A stretch of 64,000 nt of DNA from Epiperipatus broadwayi (GCA_028023455.1 JAQFVV010012396.1:9650085-9714084), one strand, 5' to 3'. Shown: positions 34,591 through 48,024, counted from the stretch's first letter. Translations and numbers: made by a program. Notes: a model not told the origin generated them from the sequence alone.

Positions 34591-37500
34591 ATGACATCTC
34601 ATATATTACAAAAAATGTTCAATACAGTATATAGGATTAGTTTATGATTTTCTTTTGGCAGTTTGAAATAGATGTTTTGTTGATATACCTGGGATTAACT
34701 ATTAACTTTAGGTTTAATACAAACTTGTAATTTAATTATAAATAGTTTTCAGTTTGGAAATGTAATTTAATTATATTTCAAAACAGAAAATTTACTTGTT
34801 TTTTTATTTTTATGAATATGTGCAAACAGTAAAATTTAAGATTCATTGCCATCTTAACTACACCAATGATTGTTTTAAATTATCACAATTTTATATACAT
34901 CTTATTGGATTATGCAATTACTAGTCGTTATCATTAACAAAAATCTTTGGACTCATCACAGATCTCGTTATTCAAACTACTGATGAGATCCAAAGATGAT
35001 AAATAGTGGAATAACCTTCAGATATGAGAGTTAACTGCTTATAATTAATAAGTAATACAGATCAATAGTATTTCCTGATACTTTGCAGAGTTAAATATTA
35101 GTTGAGGAAAGAATAAATACTTCTTTCTGATACAAGCAGTCTTTTCTGTCTCTCCTCTATTTTTTTTATTTTTATCTCACCATCTTTTGTCATTAAACTA
35201 GTAGAGCCAAAGTTCAAGATCTTTTAATAAAATTATAGCTTAGGGCAACTACATTTTCATTCTTCATTTAAAGTACACAAATTCTAATTCCAACTTTCTT
35301 CTCTTTTTTTTATTTTTTATGCCAAGCTCTTGGTATTGAAAAGCAGTGACAGGGACAGGTTTAATGGAGTAAGATTCCTTAGTAGTGACCTTTTTATGAA
35401 GCAATATAATCAATAATGTGTTGAAATGACACTGGATTGGGGGATGGGGAGGAAATCAACTGTAGGTCACTATATCTGGGAATAACTCATCAATTCAATA
35501 AAATTGGAGTTAGTAGCAAATATATGTACTTTTTTTTATTTTTTTTAAGTAGTATTACTAAAGCACAACTCCATCAGATTGAGCATGTTCAATGAACAAA
35601 TGATAAGGAATTTTTAAAAAGATATTTTGTGATAAACATGTGAATAATTTTATTGTGAGAAGCAGAGTTCATTTATATTAATTACATTGCCTCATACTTT
35701 TTTAAAAATGCAATATTTATTGCTTTCTTTGAGAAAATGAAACTGAAAACAGAATACAATAGAATTAGAATAAAGCAAAATGTTGAAGTCTTTCAGGAAA
35801 TAAATTCATTAAAGTTAAAAAACATCAACGCAAGATGTCAATAAATATATTAAAGAACCAGCATGTAATCTATATCTCGTTGATTGGTTGTTACAGTCTT
35901 CACAAAACTCACTTTTAAAATTGTTTTTTATGTGCTTTTATTTTTAATTTTAAAGTGCATAAGGTGCATTTTTATCTGCGAATACAATATTACGTGACAT
36001 CCAAACCCAATAATAAACAAATTGGAGCAACTAAGAATCAGGATTAAGATTGCACTACCAGATATTTTTGCCATCACCTGGGAACACATTAAACAATGAT
36101 CCAGTTTGTAGAAGAGCACACTCTACTAATAACCCAATACCTGGTCAGAAATAGACTGATAACAAGTAAATGTATTCATGGGGAAATGTGTTGCTTAAAC
36201 AACATAATAACAAAAATTAGTAATATACAATGTATGTTAAGGATTCTTCACAAGGTCAAGATTCACAACAATGTAATCATATGTCAATCCTGTAACTTAC
36301 TTATTGTTTTTTGTCTAACTGTCCTACACATGTGAAACTTGTAATAAATGTAACATAGGTTTAAATAAGGTCTTTGAAACATAAAATGGATATACTTATT
36401 AAAGACTGATCCTAATGAAATGAAAATAAAGAGGAGGGAAGCAAAACTTAATCATATATTTTATTTATTTTCCTTTTATTCTAAATTTGTCTAGCACCAT
36501 TTTCATAGATATTAAATACGATTGAAACATAAATGAATCAAAATCTGGAGAATTTCATTAAATTTTTTTGAAACCAATTTAAAAAAAAAAAATTTGACTT
36601 CTTTAATACTCAAATTATGAAAGTATTCAAAAAATAGTCACAGATTAAATTAAAAAATCAAAATCATTCTTTATAAAATTCTAAGTATTTAAATATTAAC
36701 GTAGAAAATATTTTATCATTTTTAAATTAATCTTTACACATCTAGATATGCAAGGTATATAAAAATAAAAAACATTAAAAAATAAACATGAAAAAATCTT
36801 ACTTCATATTCATCCCCTCCCCCTTCCTTTCTATACTATACAATAATCAGTTCCTGTTAACATAACTTTAGTAAATCCTCATCCATAATATTGATTTAAG
36901 TAGCCAAAATTCCAGCATGTATATAAATTGAATTACTCTGTATTACATATGGCATCCAAATTATCATATATGATTATTGTGAGCATCTTTTTATCTGTGA
37001 CATAAAGATACAATAGTTAATTTGTTACTTTTTTGAATGTTTTTATGTTTCTGTACTTTTTCTGTTTTAAAATACTCAAAAGTTTTATTATATATAGAGC
37101 TCGCAAAACAAGCTCAAAATAGTTTTATGTGAAATAAACATTTTGTATGCATAGAGAGGCATATGTGGATGAAATAATATTAATCCAACAGACTTAGTTC
37201 CATATCTTTCTAAATTAATGATTTTTCCACATTAAAATGCACTAATAATTCAATAATATACTTCTTACTCGTCATCATAAATCTACCATGTCTTCAGATC
37301 ATTTTTAAATTATTGAATTAAGTGAAAATATTAAATAATTTAATTTTAATATACATACAGGTACAATAGAAAACATTCTGTATATCATATTAAAAATATA
37401 TTACTATAGAGCAGTTAATCTACTACATCTGTCTCTATCATTGTTTTCTTAATTATCAAGAGCTTGAGCTAAAAAAAAAAAAAAAGGAATAGAAATGCTG

Positions 37501-38114
37501 GAATTATAATTAAAAAATGGAAATGTGGATGCCCAAACACACAATCCCATTGTTACAAGATTGTCATATTACTGAAGCATGAAATTCTCTTAACAAATGT
37601 ACTATGGATACAAGTAAATCTATTCTTGAGTTCATTGGAAAAATAATCATGATTGGTTTTTGTACAGTAATTTTATTATTAGTGATTTGATTAAAAGGAA
37701 AAATTTGGCATTTTTTGCTTGGCAAAAAAGTTACCAGAAAATCAATAAAATTTTAGAAAATGAAGAAGCATTATAGACATGTTTTTTATTGCTAGACAAA
37801 TGCAAAACAAGTGACAGGAATAAAATTGCTTTTATTGATTAGTTCATGACATTTGTCTTAATTAAGTAATTCATGATTGAATAAGAAAAAAAAATATTAC
37901 TGCAGTTGGAAAATCGGAGAAATTTGAAATGAAAACTGGTGTTATACAAGTATATGTTCTTATCCCAACATTGTTTTGATTTTTATGAAAGTAATTTTGG
38001 AATTGTTTATAACAGTTTAATGAAATAGGAATCAAAATGTGATATTGATTTAATGGTGGAATTTTTAATTTTGAATCAAAAAGTGAAAAAAATAATTTCA
38101 TCTTCGTTAATTCT
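34591..38114. other. AT-rich intergenic DNA
   Basis: Only chance ORFs, none with a recognisable motif. A-rich runs at about 37,471-37,486. Possible further decayed retroelement sequence toward the right end. Confidence 0.4.
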
Positions 38115-38770
38115 GAATTTATAGTATGCTGATGATTGTGTTATTTTTGCCAGATCAAAAAGTGATTTACAGAATGTATTTAATGTTTTGAATGCAATAT
38201 TTAAAGACTTTGGTTTAATAATTAACATTTAAAAAACTCAAGTTATCAGCCAGTAATAGAAGAAAAATCCTCAACAGTTTTTAATTTGGATGATTATCAA
38301 TTTGGAAAGCAGTCTTCAATATGCTGCTGCTGCTTTCATCAAGTTAAAAGATAGAATATTTCATCACAAAAAAATAACTATACCAAATTTTACTTAATTT
38401 ATTATATGGAAGTGAGACTTGGACACTCTATCCATACAACATAAAGACATTAGAAAAGTTTTATTTAAGAATGTTCTGTAAAATTTTAAAAATACAATGG
38501 CAAGATCATAAAATCAATCACTATGTTCTTCAATTTGCTAGATATCATATTATAGAGTCCACTATTGTAAAATCACACGTTTGTTAGACTGAACATGTAA
38601 AACAAATGAAAAAGAAAAGGCTTTCTAAAAGAGTGCTTTATGATGAACTTGAGCATGATATTCATGGATGACGTAAACCTTGCTTATGTTATAGAAATTA
38701 TCTCAAAAACACTCTAAAGTAAAATTCCATTGACAGAGAACAGAATACATTGGAAAGTTACAATTAGACA
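38115..38770 (+). pseudogene. Non-LTR retrotransposon fragment: RT YADD block and C-terminal region
   Basis: From about 38,137 the plus strand reads YADDCVIFARSKSDLQNVF, the catalytic YADD motif of a non-LTR reverse transcriptase, then LNAIFKDFGLIIN before a stop. After an indel comes YGSETWTLYPYNIKTLEKFY, then FCKILKIQWQDHKINHYVL and EHVKQMKKKRLSKRVLYDEL, the usual C-terminal region of jockey/RTE-like polymerases. Several stops and frame changes. It probably belongs to the same broad family as the relics at 8.4 and 27.1 kb but covers the part they lack. Confidence 0.82.
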
Positions 38771-41173
38771 TGGTGTTGAAATATTTCAAAAATAAATGAT
38801 TTCTGAAGAAATTAAAAGCTTCTCAAAATATCAAATAAACAGGAAAATGGACTAGCATGTTCTATATGTGAATGTATTTATTTTACAGAATGGTTTGTAT
38901 AATCATAAAAAAATTATATCTAGTGCAACCCCCGCTCCAAGTTGGAATAGTCATATATACATATGCATACATGTATATTATTATAAATAATTATTTACTT
39001 GGTCAATATTTTTATCAGAACATATTAATATTTTAGTCAGAATAAAAAATTGTCAGTATCAAATCACAATTTGTCTGTATAATTTTATTTGGTCAATAAA
39101 ATTTTTATTTTTGGTCAGTATAAATAATTAAATTGCAGTAATATTTTTTAGAGATGCTTTCTATTGATTAGCAAAATGAAAACAAGTATCAAAAAAGGAA
39201 ATTAAATATTAATATGTATATAAAAGACATTTAACAATATATTATGGTAGAAAAATTTTAATCAACTAAAAAAGGGTGGATCATTAATTTTGGCCTTCTT
39301 GAATATTTTAAGCCTATAGGTACTTGCTTGGTTTATGGGAAAGGTACGATATCTTTTAACTATATAGTTAAAACTATAATACGGTTTTGTATATAAATTA
39401 CTTCAAAGTGGGGAAATGCAGCAACAATACATCCAATTTTCTGTTTCTTTTGGTAGATTCATAATACAAACTCTAAAAAAAGACAACCCTAATAAATAGC
39501 AGTGCTATCAAAATCTATAAATGTGCTTTTGAAAACTTTAACAATTAAATCTAGATTTTGATTGTAGATATCAGTTATAAGCTCATGATAAATTATAGAT
39601 GCACTGTATATACATAAAATTCCAAGCATGAAAATTGTAAAAAATAGTCCCCCATGTGTTTTATTCATAACTTGCTTGTATTTAATATTTCTGACTCAAT
39701 AACTGTGCATAGTTTAGTGCAGTGAATTCAAAGACTAAATATCCTGATATTGAAATTCAGCCTTGTCTGTGTAGTGTATAGTGCTTTAATATCACAAAAT
39801 CTTGGGAGTGACAAATCATTCAACTATTTGCTCTTTCATTATTAGTGATCTCAGGAAGATGTTGCACTTATTATCTTTTTCATGAGCCACAATTGTGATG
39901 ATATCTGTACCCAGTTAATTAAAATGATCTCATAAAAGTATACATGTCTGTGGGGTACTGAGATATCATGTGATCTGGTCTGTAGCATTTCAATGTAAAG
40001 ATAAAAGGAAATTAATCATCAAGAATCAAACTACTAAATAGATTATCTATGTTTATCCTGAGTAACCAATTTAAATCTAAATTTGAAGTTGATATGGTTT
40101 TTATAAATTTTTAAATAGTAGTTTATTTGAATTGTACATTTTTTAATGCATCTGATATCAATTTCATATTAAATCTCATGAAGATATGAAAAATATTTTC
40201 AGATACTAATAGATTTCAGAACACAATGTAGCTTCTGAAATTTATTTGCATTTTACCTGTTTTAACCTGATATGTATATCACTACATAAAATCTTTTAGA
40301 TGGCAAACAAAAACAAAATCAGTGATATCTATAAAATCAATATCTTCAAGATTTTCTAATATGGAGGACAGAGAAGCAAAACTTTTTTTTTTTAACTTAA
40401 TAAAATGAATCGGAAAAAATATTCATTTTCCTATTATTTAAACAAAACTAAAAAATTTTATCGATTATTTCTTTAACTAAAAAATGCATCAGAATTTTTT
40501 TTTTTTTAATAATCAGATGATTTGAACCAAATTCACCACTTCCTTATTTTGCTGTCAAAACGTAAGATTGTGTATGCATATAGGTACAATAAAAAGTTTT
40601 TGCTAAAAACTGTTCAAAATGGTGGGAAAATTGCATTTATGATTTGAACCATGGTAGTTTTGTTATAATTTGTAAAAAACATAGACATGACCCCTTGCAT
40701 AGTATAATATACAGGAAAAGTATTATGTAATTATTTTCCCATTCATGATCATTTATTGTTTGCTACAGCAGTAGTCTGCTGTAATGAATATGAATGGTTG
40801 CAGAAGGTTATTCCTTATATCATTAGTTTGTTGCTGTTTAAATTAACATGTTCATATATAAATATTTTCATATGTCAATGTGTTGACCGGGAAGCGAACC
40901 TAAGAGCAATCCATTCCACAGTCTACATCAAAATTATTATCCAATTTAATTATTCAGACAATAAAATACAATACAAAAAAAATAATATCTTTCTCTTTTA
41001 CACTGCACATATAAATTTGAAAAATAAAATCTTATTTAACCATAAAGAAATCGAAATGATGTAACCTCCAATCACAATGCCAGAAACATTTTTATTGGAT
41101 TGCATTTATTTAAAGTAAATGTTTTGATTTTAACTAAGAAATAATTAATTTTATCTAGTGAACTTTCAAAAGA
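38771..41173. other. AT-rich intergenic DNA
   Basis: Repeated TTGGTCAATA and GTCAGTATAAA words at 38,995-39,130 suggest a decayed local repeat. No gene was recognised. Confidence 0.4.
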
Positions 41174-41700
41174 ATGTCACCAAAAAAAAAAAAAAATCAA
41201 AGTTGGAAATATAAAGTTGTCTCTGCTCACCCTGAAATATCTAATGCGGTAAATGCACTATACAAAACTTATAAGAACATGATGGTTAATCTGTGCAAGC
41301 AATTAAAAAATGTATTATACCCAAATAACTATAAAGATGACATTGAAAAAAACTGATTCCTCTGGCAGCTCAATTCAGGCCAAAAGCAAAGCAGCCAATG
41401 GATCTTTCAAATTTAACACTTCTAACAATGAAACGCTGACTAAATCTAGTAGTAGCCTGACTAAAAAGCCAAAGAAAATAAAAACATCTAACTCTATGAA
41501 AGCTATAAAATCCAAGCCTGTTAAGGAGAAGAAAGCATCCAAAACCAAAAAAGCAGTCTCCTAAATCCAATAAAGCTGTCAAAAATACCAAGCCAAAGAA
41601 AGCAAAGGCATCCAATTTAAAAGCTGCCAAACCAAAAACTAAAAAAGGTGTCATCAAAGATAACTGCCAAAAATACCTAAATTTTAAAGTTACAAAATAA
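41174..41700 (+). pseudogene. Linker histone H1 pseudogene
   Basis: Three frames are needed to follow the family pattern. Frame 2 from 41,174 gives a short lysine-rich start (MSPKKKKN) and the beginning of the winged-helix domain, with SAHPEISNAVNALYKTYKN and a decayed helix ending NNYKDDIEK. Frame 3 then gives DSSGSSIQAKSKAANGSFKF, the typical end of the H1 globular domain (…GASGSFKL), followed by a lysine/serine tail. Frame 1 finishes the tail (KQSPKSNKAVKNTKPKKAK) up to TAA at 41,698-41,700. A length of about 175 codons is near normal for H1. I saw no histone 3' stem-loop. The lack of introns fits either an ordinary replication-type H1 gene gone dead or a retrocopy. Confidence 0.8.
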
Positions 41701-43434
41701 ATAAAAAAATAAAAATATGGACAGTACTTAGATTAAAAGTGCAAACAAACAGATATATAAAGTAAAACAAAAAAAGCCTTACAAAGCAAAGATGTATGAT
41801 GCTCTATCAAATTGGAAAAGCTCTGATTTTGCACACAATGCTTGCTATATCAGCCAATGAAAATTATCAATATTTTATCACTTTTATTTGAAATTTTGCT
41901 TTTACAATGTTTTTCCTAAGTCTTGACTAAAATTAATATATATATAGACAGCATAATAATTTTTAAAAAAGTACATTATTTTCATTATTTAAAGTACAAA
42001 TAAATAGCTAAGTAAACTAAATTAATATTTAAAGCCTTATGAAATGCAACAAAGATGTTTTCTGTTCTAGTAGCCATTTTATTATGGTTTTTTTTTTGTA
42101 GAAGTATTAATTTAGTAAGTATAAAAATACATTATATAATTTGTTCATTATAGAAGCATTTGCACTAGCAGATTTCAGTGTAATCATTATTTTAATAAAG
42201 AGCATTTTCATTATTTTCAGTGATTAATTAATTACTGTTTAGTTTAACACTTAAACTCAATATTTTAAACTTATAAATCACTAATTAATTGTTTCAACAA
42301 AGATATTTGTGATGTTATTTTCAATTGTAGAATCTTCTTGAACATTACCTACTAAATGGATCTCTAAAATTTTAATATGAATGCTTATTTATTTCAATTT
42401 TGAATGCCATAGTTTAACTCATGATACTGTTATAAAAATGTTATAAATAGGCTATTAATAGGATCAGTATTTATAATAAAATATCAGTATATAATAACAA
42501 CTGTCAGTAAATACTGCTATTGCTAGGGGAGCAGAATTAACTGAAAGCTTATGTTATTATATACAAATATTTTAATTAAAATATAAAGTTTTTATATTAA
42601 TTAGTCTAAACTGACCAATTACATTATGTACTATTTTATTATAAATATTGACCATTTATTTAAAATACTGATTTGTTTAAAAGTACTAACCCAATAAATA
42701 GCAGTCAAAAAAAATTTACTAAGTAGTTTTTGTGCTCTCCCCCCCACCTCCACAAAGGAAACTTCATGTCAGTTTATTTAGAAATGGGAGGGGGGGGTAA
42801 TAAACTTTGATAAAAACAAAACAGAAAGACAGTGTATATCAATTAGATTTATTAATTTACACATATAATATTCACTCTTTTGTTTTTGTATATATTTGTA
42901 TTAATTTCCTGTAGTGAGTTTAGGTTTTTTAATGTGCATGTATTCAAGATTAAATAAAAATATTATTGAAGTAAATAGAATTCATGCTAAAATAACAATG
43001 CCAATCTTTATCAAATTTGTCTCATTATTTTATTCAAAATTTAAAAGTTGTCAAATTTTGGTAATTATATTTGATGATATAATTCTAGAACAAAGATTTG
43101 CCATTTAAAACACTAAATATTCAGATGAAATTATAAATCACATTTAGTAGTCACAAAGCTTAATTTTTACATCTCATTAAAAAGTGATGTTATCCTTAAC
43201 TTTTACATCCTAAGCAATAAGCATGCACAGCATTCTCGATATATCTATGCATGCATACTGTATTGTATATAGTTCAGAATACTATTAACAAAATGGTTAA
43301 TGTAGGCAGAAACTATCTATATACAATATATAATATACACACAAATTTATCAAAATAAAAACTTCAAACATATATATATATATATGCTAAAAAAATATAT
43401 GTAAGTATAAAAAGATTTGAAATACAGGCATTCT
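41701..43434. other. AT-rich intergenic DNA
   Basis: No gene. A C-rich tract near 42,739-42,750 and a G tract at 42,789-42,797 are the only compositional oddities. Confidence 0.45.
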
Positions 43435-43556
43435 TCATATACCTGTAAGTTAACTGAAAATATAGGGCATTTGAACACAGACTTTCAAACACCCTTGAAC
43501 TATACACACTATCTCATACCATGGATACACATGTCCACACACATGTAGAAAAGATA

Positions 43557-43617
43557 AATAATCACCAATATACGTATTTCATGCTGAACCAGCACTCGTC
43601 AGTTGGTCCAGATTATC
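43557..43617 (-). ncRNA. Type I hammerhead ribozyme, apparently intact
   Basis: Self-cleaving RNA motif on the minus strand. Stem I: GATAATC (43,617-43,611), a UGG bulge, and ACCAA (43,607-43,603), pairing with TTGGT (43,568-43,564) and GATTATT (43,563-43,557). Core CTGACGA (43,602-43,596). Stem II GTGCT/AGCAT with loop GGTTC (43,595-43,581), closed by a G·U pair. Then GAA (43,580-43,578), a minimal stem III ATACGTAT (43,577-43,570), and the cleavage nucleotide A at 43,569. The NUH rule is met (AUA). Such tiny stem III hammerheads are known from PLEs and retrozyme-like elements and often need a dimer to cleave well. Confidence 0.85.
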
Positions 43618-44108
43618 ATCTCCCTCACATATATATAATCAATGCTCAGTTTATATTAAGATAGCAAATCTTCATACTTTAATGGACAGGCTTCAATCTA
43701 CCCAAACCTCCAAAGCTTTAGCCATCCATACCATTGAAAATCTGATGGTGAAAAGCCCAAATCCCATACTGATGCCAATGTTATTGCCATACCCACGTTG
43801 ACCGATGCCAATATTATTGCCATTCCCATGTTGACTGATGCCAATGTTATTGCCATGCCATGTTGACCTCAAGTCACAGAATGGTTATGGCAATAACATT
43901 GGCATTAGCATGGGATTTGGGCTTTTCACAGAGTGACTTGAGGTCAACATGGGCATGGCAATAACATTGGATTTGGGCTTTCCATCATTAGATTTTCAAT
44001 GGTATGGATAGCTGAAGAGTTGGAGTAGATTGAAGCCTGTCCATTACAGTATGAAGATTTGCTATCTTAATATAAACTGAGCACTGATTATATATGTGTG
44101 TGGGAGAT

Positions 44109-44153
44109 GATAATCTGGACTAGCTGATGAGTGCTGGTTCAGCATGAAATACG
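44109..44153 (+). ncRNA. Truncated hammerhead ribozyme
   Basis: Same motif on the plus strand: GATAATC, TGG, ACTAG, core CTGATGA (44,124-44,130), stem II GTGCT-GGTTC-AGCAT, then GAAATACG. The deletion that follows removes the rest of stem III, the cleavage site and the 3' strand of stem I, so it cannot cleave. Confidence 0.8.
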
Positions 44154-44225
44154 ATAAGATAGTTTGGATAGTTGAAGGGTGGTTGAAAGTCTGTGTTCAA
44201 ATCCCCTATATTTGCAAGTATAGAA

Positions 44226-45239
44226 AATAAGTATGAATTTTTTTTTTTAAAAAAAAAAAACTAAATTATTTTGCTTTACTGAAACAATTTGCAAAATATT
44301 TTTCTAACGAATTGTCTTTTTTTAAAAAAAAACCTAAAGACTAGACAATAAAATAATTTATTTCAATAAATAACACTAGTTAAAAAGAAATAATTTATGA
44401 TATTCATTATTATCCATTTAAAAAATGGACCCACAAATATTTCTTTAATAATAAATATGGAATAAGTGAATAAGCAATTAGGTAAAACTATGGTAAACAT
44501 ATATTTATGTAAATGTAAACAAACAGAATTTTTAAATATGAGAAGTATTAGGATTATTTAGATGAAATATGAGATTATTTTCATTCACAATTTATTTTAA
44601 TTATTTTAAATTATTATCAAACTATTACAGGATGAACATTTTATCAAGTTTATTCTAATAATTCTGATTAAAAGCTTCTTTATGTAACTCCAGCAAATTT
44701 CTTATCCATCCATTCCATACATGCCTCTTGTATTTCTTTTGAATCAGTTTAGGACTTCACTAATTCATTTTACTAACATCTCCATTATTAATAATAGGTA
44801 CAATTAACATCATTTCAGTTTTTATTATCTTTAAGACATTATAACATCTATTCTTTCATCTATAATTGTGCTTTTGATTGATTTTTCTTAATTCTAATAT
44901 ACAGTATTTCATTCTGTACTTCATCATTGTATGTAGTTGCTTTAATAATCAGTGTTGTAAATCTCAGATTTATAAATAAGTAAATTTGTTAGTCTTTCTT
45001 TTTTGTTACATAAGAATATTTCTTTTAATATTAATTTATTTATAGAGAAAACACTTTGACTAAAGTTCAGTAATTAATTTTATCCACATGTTTGCATCTA
45101 TATTAAATATTTGACTAAACTATTTATACTTTTTAACATTGTAGACCTAACAATCTTCTCTGAATTTTATACATCATCATTACAATTCATATATAGAGAA
45201 CTTTATAGTCAATCCAAAAAAACAAACTGATTTAAAAGT
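44226..45239. other. AT-rich intergenic DNA
   Basis: No gene supported. A weak minus-strand resemblance to a retrotransposon C-terminus near 44,690-44,750 (WNGWIRNLLEL) is too short to call. Confidence 0.35.
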
Positions 45240-45710
45240 GATTATTTCTAGTGATGTTAAGAGAAGTTATAGAAAGAATTAATGAATATGAGTTGCTATT
45301 TTGCTTTGGATTTGAGGAATCTGATTTTATATGAATTTCAGCAGTGATTAAAACTTCAGAACATCAAAACATGGATTCAGGATAGATATTATCAAATTCT
45401 GAAGAATATTTATCAAAATGTCATAGAAGTGATTAGATAGCATGATACTGAGATTAACATTCATAAGAATTTACACCAAATTGATTATATATAGATTCAA
45501 AACTTTTAACCAGTTTAATGAAAAGGATTTTATAAATTAAATTGCAAAGTTAAGGAAATAAAAATAAATCAAGATTACTAAAACCACCCAAATTTTGCTG
45601 ATGATTTGGTTGTTTTTACAAATAATAAATTCAAAATTACAAAAAATATTATAAGTCATCAAATTTTGCAAGAAAATAAGACTAAAGATAAATGCTAAAG
45701 AAAAAAGAAA
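45240..45710 (+). pseudogene. Decayed non-LTR reverse transcriptase fragment
   Basis: LREVIERINEYELLFCFGF at about 45,253 matches REIIERTNEYELPVCFGF of the relic at 8.6 kb, the region just before the first catalytic aspartate, which is here destroyed (EESDFI). About 340 bases later FADDLVVFTNNK gives the second catalytic motif (Y/FADD). Many stops lie between. Confidence 0.75.
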
Positions 45711-46799
45711 TAATAATTGGAAGAAGTAAATAACTATAAATATTTAGTCTGATTATTAATATAGATAAAATTTAATGGATGAAATTAATTTTAGAATTTA
45801 AATTGGATGGAATGATTCTGCCTAACTGCTTGAAAAAGAAAATTTTCAATAAATTTGTTTTGTAGTGTTTAGCTAATATTTAACTGCTTAATAGAAAAGT
45901 AAGAGAATTCAGGGTACTGGTATAGTATGCATTCTAGGACATCTTTGATGTTAGGGGCAGTTCTAGACCTAGTGATAAATGATATATGACAAAAATTAAT
46001 AACATAATATTCCCAATATTTTGTCCAATCCAAATAATAACCAATCTTCAAATTTCATTGATAATTTAGAAAATAAATTAACAAATAAAACATAGTATTA
46101 GTACTGTTTCAAATTTAAGCAAGAAATATTTATTTTATTACTAACATTGTGGATATATTATCTATAATTAGCAAATACTGAAATAAAAATATTTTGTTAA
46201 ATGCAAAAAAAAAATTCAAAAAAATTGAATTTTGACAAAAAAAAAATTCAAACATAGTGGCAGAATGCATGCTTAAAATAATGTAAAGAATGAGTAAAAA
46301 TATAGTTGCACATAATACATGAAAAAAAAAGAGTTTGGCAAATGTTCAAATTAATTTAACAATAACATGAATAAAAAATTAAAACAAATATACATTAAAT
46401 ACATGACAAAACTAATATATGAATGAAACATTAAATACATGTCTAAACTAATACAAGAATGAATAAAAAATGTTCTAATTGTAGATATTATATCCCCCAT
46501 ATTAGTAGTAAAATAAATATTCTTTGCTTTGTTTTGAATTGGTAAATTAATGTGAATTTAAATATTTTCTAATTATAAAATACAGTACAAACTCTTTGCC
46601 ATAAGGTTAATAAAATGAATACTATTCCTTTTAATTTGAAATGGTACCAATACCATGTTTTATTTGTTTATTTTCTAATTGTAGTAAAATATGAAATACT
46701 TTGTGCGTTTTTTTTTAAAAATTTGATGAAATTTGAAGGTTTTTATTTGGATTGGACAAAATATCTGGACCCCCCCCTCCATATTATATAAGATTGTTT
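45711..46799. other. AT-rich intergenic DNA
   Basis: Probably includes further decayed RT sequence on its left side. Two similar segments with ACATTAAATACATG and AAACTAATA words near 46,390-46,450 form a short direct repeat. Confidence 0.4.
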
Positions 46800-47205
46800 A
46801 TCACTTGCCTGTATCAGCAATGGTTCAGAGGTTGCCCTCATCTCAAAAATGTCTTGGACGACTTACTAAACTGATACCGAATTCACACTAATGATGAAGT
46901 ATGGGAAAAATATATTTTGGGAGTAATAAAGTATCCAAAGCAAAATATGTGATTGAGAAAACAAGCAGGCATTATTGTTATTATTTAAAAAAATTAAGTT
47001 GCTGAAATAATTTTCACTGAATACATTATTAAAAGACATGACAATAGACTGACAATTGAAATCTTAAATTGGAATCAGAAGATTATAAAAGACCAGGAAG
47101 AGATTACATATGAAATAAATGGATAAGAAAGTTTGTTGGAGTGATGTGAAGTCAAGATGAGCAGAGAAATTGGGTTAAACTTGGAGATATTCATACTGTA
47201 ATGCA
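46800..47205 (+). pseudogene. Non-LTR retrotransposon 3' coding end, decayed
   Basis: The plus strand reads EKYILGVIKY, then RHDNRLTIEILNWN and, after an indel, a block resembling the RP-x-RWIDEI region and NWVKLGDIHTVMQ, the typical C-terminal tail of RTE-type endonuclease/RT proteins. It follows the RT fragment at 45.2-45.7 kb on the same strand, so the two may be parts of one insertion. Confidence 0.7.
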
Positions 47206-48024
47206 ATGATAAAAGTTAAAAATATAGTAATCCTAAATATGTTTATTTTCTCTAGCACATTTCATAAATGGTTAATCAAATTAGTTGTCTTAGTGGGTTA
47301 ATAAATGAATCCAGTGAAAACATATTTAATTATAGCCTGTTTCATTTTTTTTAAATAAAAAAATCATTTGTGATGAGATATTTTATTTTACTGATAAACA
47401 GTTTCATTATTTGTCTAACAAATGAACAATATGGAAAAATACTTTACCCCAGGCCCTCTTTTTTTTGCAAAGAAATTCTGCTGAAATGAGAGATTCTATT
47501 TCAAATTTTCTAATTTTTTTGTCTATTTCCTGTGATTTGTTAATATTGAATATCGGTATATACTGTATTTTTAGCCCAACTAAAATGGCAATGCAAAGAA
47601 CAATGTTTTAACATTTATTAATTCAATAATAAAAAAATCCACACACCACTGTGAATTAAAGTGCAACATCGATAATCCAGGATTCTTTTTGTTTTGATAT
47701 GGCTCATGTAAAACCAGTTATTGACATTACATGAATGAATTAATTTTTCTGAGCTCAAATAAAACTATATTAATGGATACTAAAATTCAAACTTCACTCA
47801 ATTTTCATACTATCATAAAATATTAACAATCTTTATTCTTTCTCTCTCAACCATTTAAAAATGTAAAAACTATTCTTAGTTTATGCAAACAAGTACAAGC
47901 TGGCTGCTGCTCAGTAATTTGCCAGTTCAATTGATTATTAATGTGGTCAATTATGACTGAAATTAAAATCACTATTATAGCTAAATAATGAAATATTTTA
48001 TATAGCGCTATGTTTTATAAACAG
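47206..48024. other. AT-rich intergenic DNA
   Basis: Nothing recognised. Confidence 0.45.

Larger units (their letters stand above)
43435..44225. mobile_element. Fold-back element with hammerhead ribozymes (copy 1)
   Basis: A large imperfect inverted repeat. The left arm runs from about 43,435 to 43,790 and the right arm from about 43,900 to 44,225; they pair along most of their length, with a deletion of about 67 bp in the right arm. The middle contains three to four short tandem copies of GATGCCAATGTTATTGCCAT. Both ends carry GAAAGTCTGTGTTCAAAT (on the outward strand), whose GTTCAAATCCC resembles a tRNA B box. No protein is encoded. Each arm has a hammerhead motif pointing outward. A related element lies at 63.2 kb. 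Confidence 0.85.

Noticed and set aside
40756-41064. 102-codon plus-strand ORF
   Set aside because: No motif, no good start context, and composition typical of random AT-rich ORFs.
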